Shown here in pieces: positions 63,668-64,000 of a stretch of DNA of 64,000 nt. The notes under the pieces are model-generated. The model did not search any database, was not told where the DNA came from, and saw only the letters and a list, made by a program, of their open reading frames with translations. A program made the position numbers and the translations under genes. The stretch comes from Nemopilema nomurai (lineage: Eukaryota; Cnidaria; Scyphozoa; Rhizostomeae; Rhizostomatidae), in NCBI GenBank assembly GCA_003864495.1, contig ML133498.1, positions 2,709,839 through 2,773,838 of the forward strand. Direction: 5' to 3'. The stretch's first letter is position 1. Each line of letters starts with the position of its first letter.

Positions 63668-64000
63668 GCCTGCTCTTTGAGGTATACTTTCTGCAACGTA
63701 TATATTTCTGCAACGTGTAAGAGATCTTTACATCCAAGCCCTAATTTAAGTCTTATCACCTACTAACAAACTCAAGCAATCGAGCATCGCAGCCTTGGAG
63801 TAATACTATCAACGAGTTTGGTGCATTCTATTGCCACCAGAGTTTGTCAAAAGCACTTCGCCGGCTTTGAGTCTTACATAGTACAGGAAGGTTTAGGATT
63901 AAGCTGATAAAAAGTATCCCTTTGTATAGGATTTGGGTTTTTCTGATCAAACAAACATCATTATAATTATTGTTTTGGTACTGCATGTAAAATATCCGAT
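63668..64000. other. 3' flank of the potassium-channel gene
   Basis: Follows the TAG at 63665-63667. No canonical AATAAA close to the stop and no further exon are seen before the window ends. Confidence 0.5.

Overview
The window looks like nuclear DNA of an early-branching animal, most likely an anthozoan cnidarian (coral or sea anemone). The evidence is AT-rich sequence, GT-AG introns of a few hundred bases to several kb, an animal-type Cys-loop receptor, and dense MITE, hAT, LINE and Ty3/gypsy-like debris. No bacterial gene organisation is seen. The phylum is inferred, not proven. I found no rRNA, tRNA or CRISPR array.

Five protein-coding genes can be assembled by splicing, all on the + strand. 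(1) 1146-2421: the last three coding exons of translation factor EIF6. (2) 12209-21707: a complete nine-exon Cys-loop ligand-gated channel subunit of GABA-A/glycine type, predicted anion-selective (390 aa). (3) 26399-30143: a TIR domain with the NADase-type glutamate, fused to about 415 aa of W-x-H-x-F / PGTxP repeats that I do not recognise. (4) 44011-48170: a paralogue of the repeat part of gene 3, with no TIR exon visible in the window. (5) 53915-63667: a complete nine-exon, about 530-aa receptor-channel with a signal peptide, an iGluR-like split ligand-binding domain, a potassium-channel TVGYGD filter and three membrane helices.

The spaces between genes and the larger introns hold mobile-element remains. 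These include a LINE reverse transcriptase relic (about 7897-9117), two copies of a TA-flanked MITE with C-rich subterminal arrays (9654-10030 and 30332-30703), a hAT element with an exact 8-bp target duplication (44916-46241), a second hAT-like element (34514-35690), a broken hAT-like transposase on the minus strand (39976-41497), a gypsy-like fragment (31850-32438), several other MITEs and many minisatellites.

Functionally, two genes encode membrane receptor-channels (one predicted inhibitory anion channel, one predicted ligand-gated potassium channel). The middle pair is a candidate innate-immune locus: a TIR-repeat protein and a repeat-only partner that share intron phases and so arose by duplication. 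These two features, the TIR-repeat architecture and the GluR0-like potassium channel in an animal, are the most interesting parts of the window.
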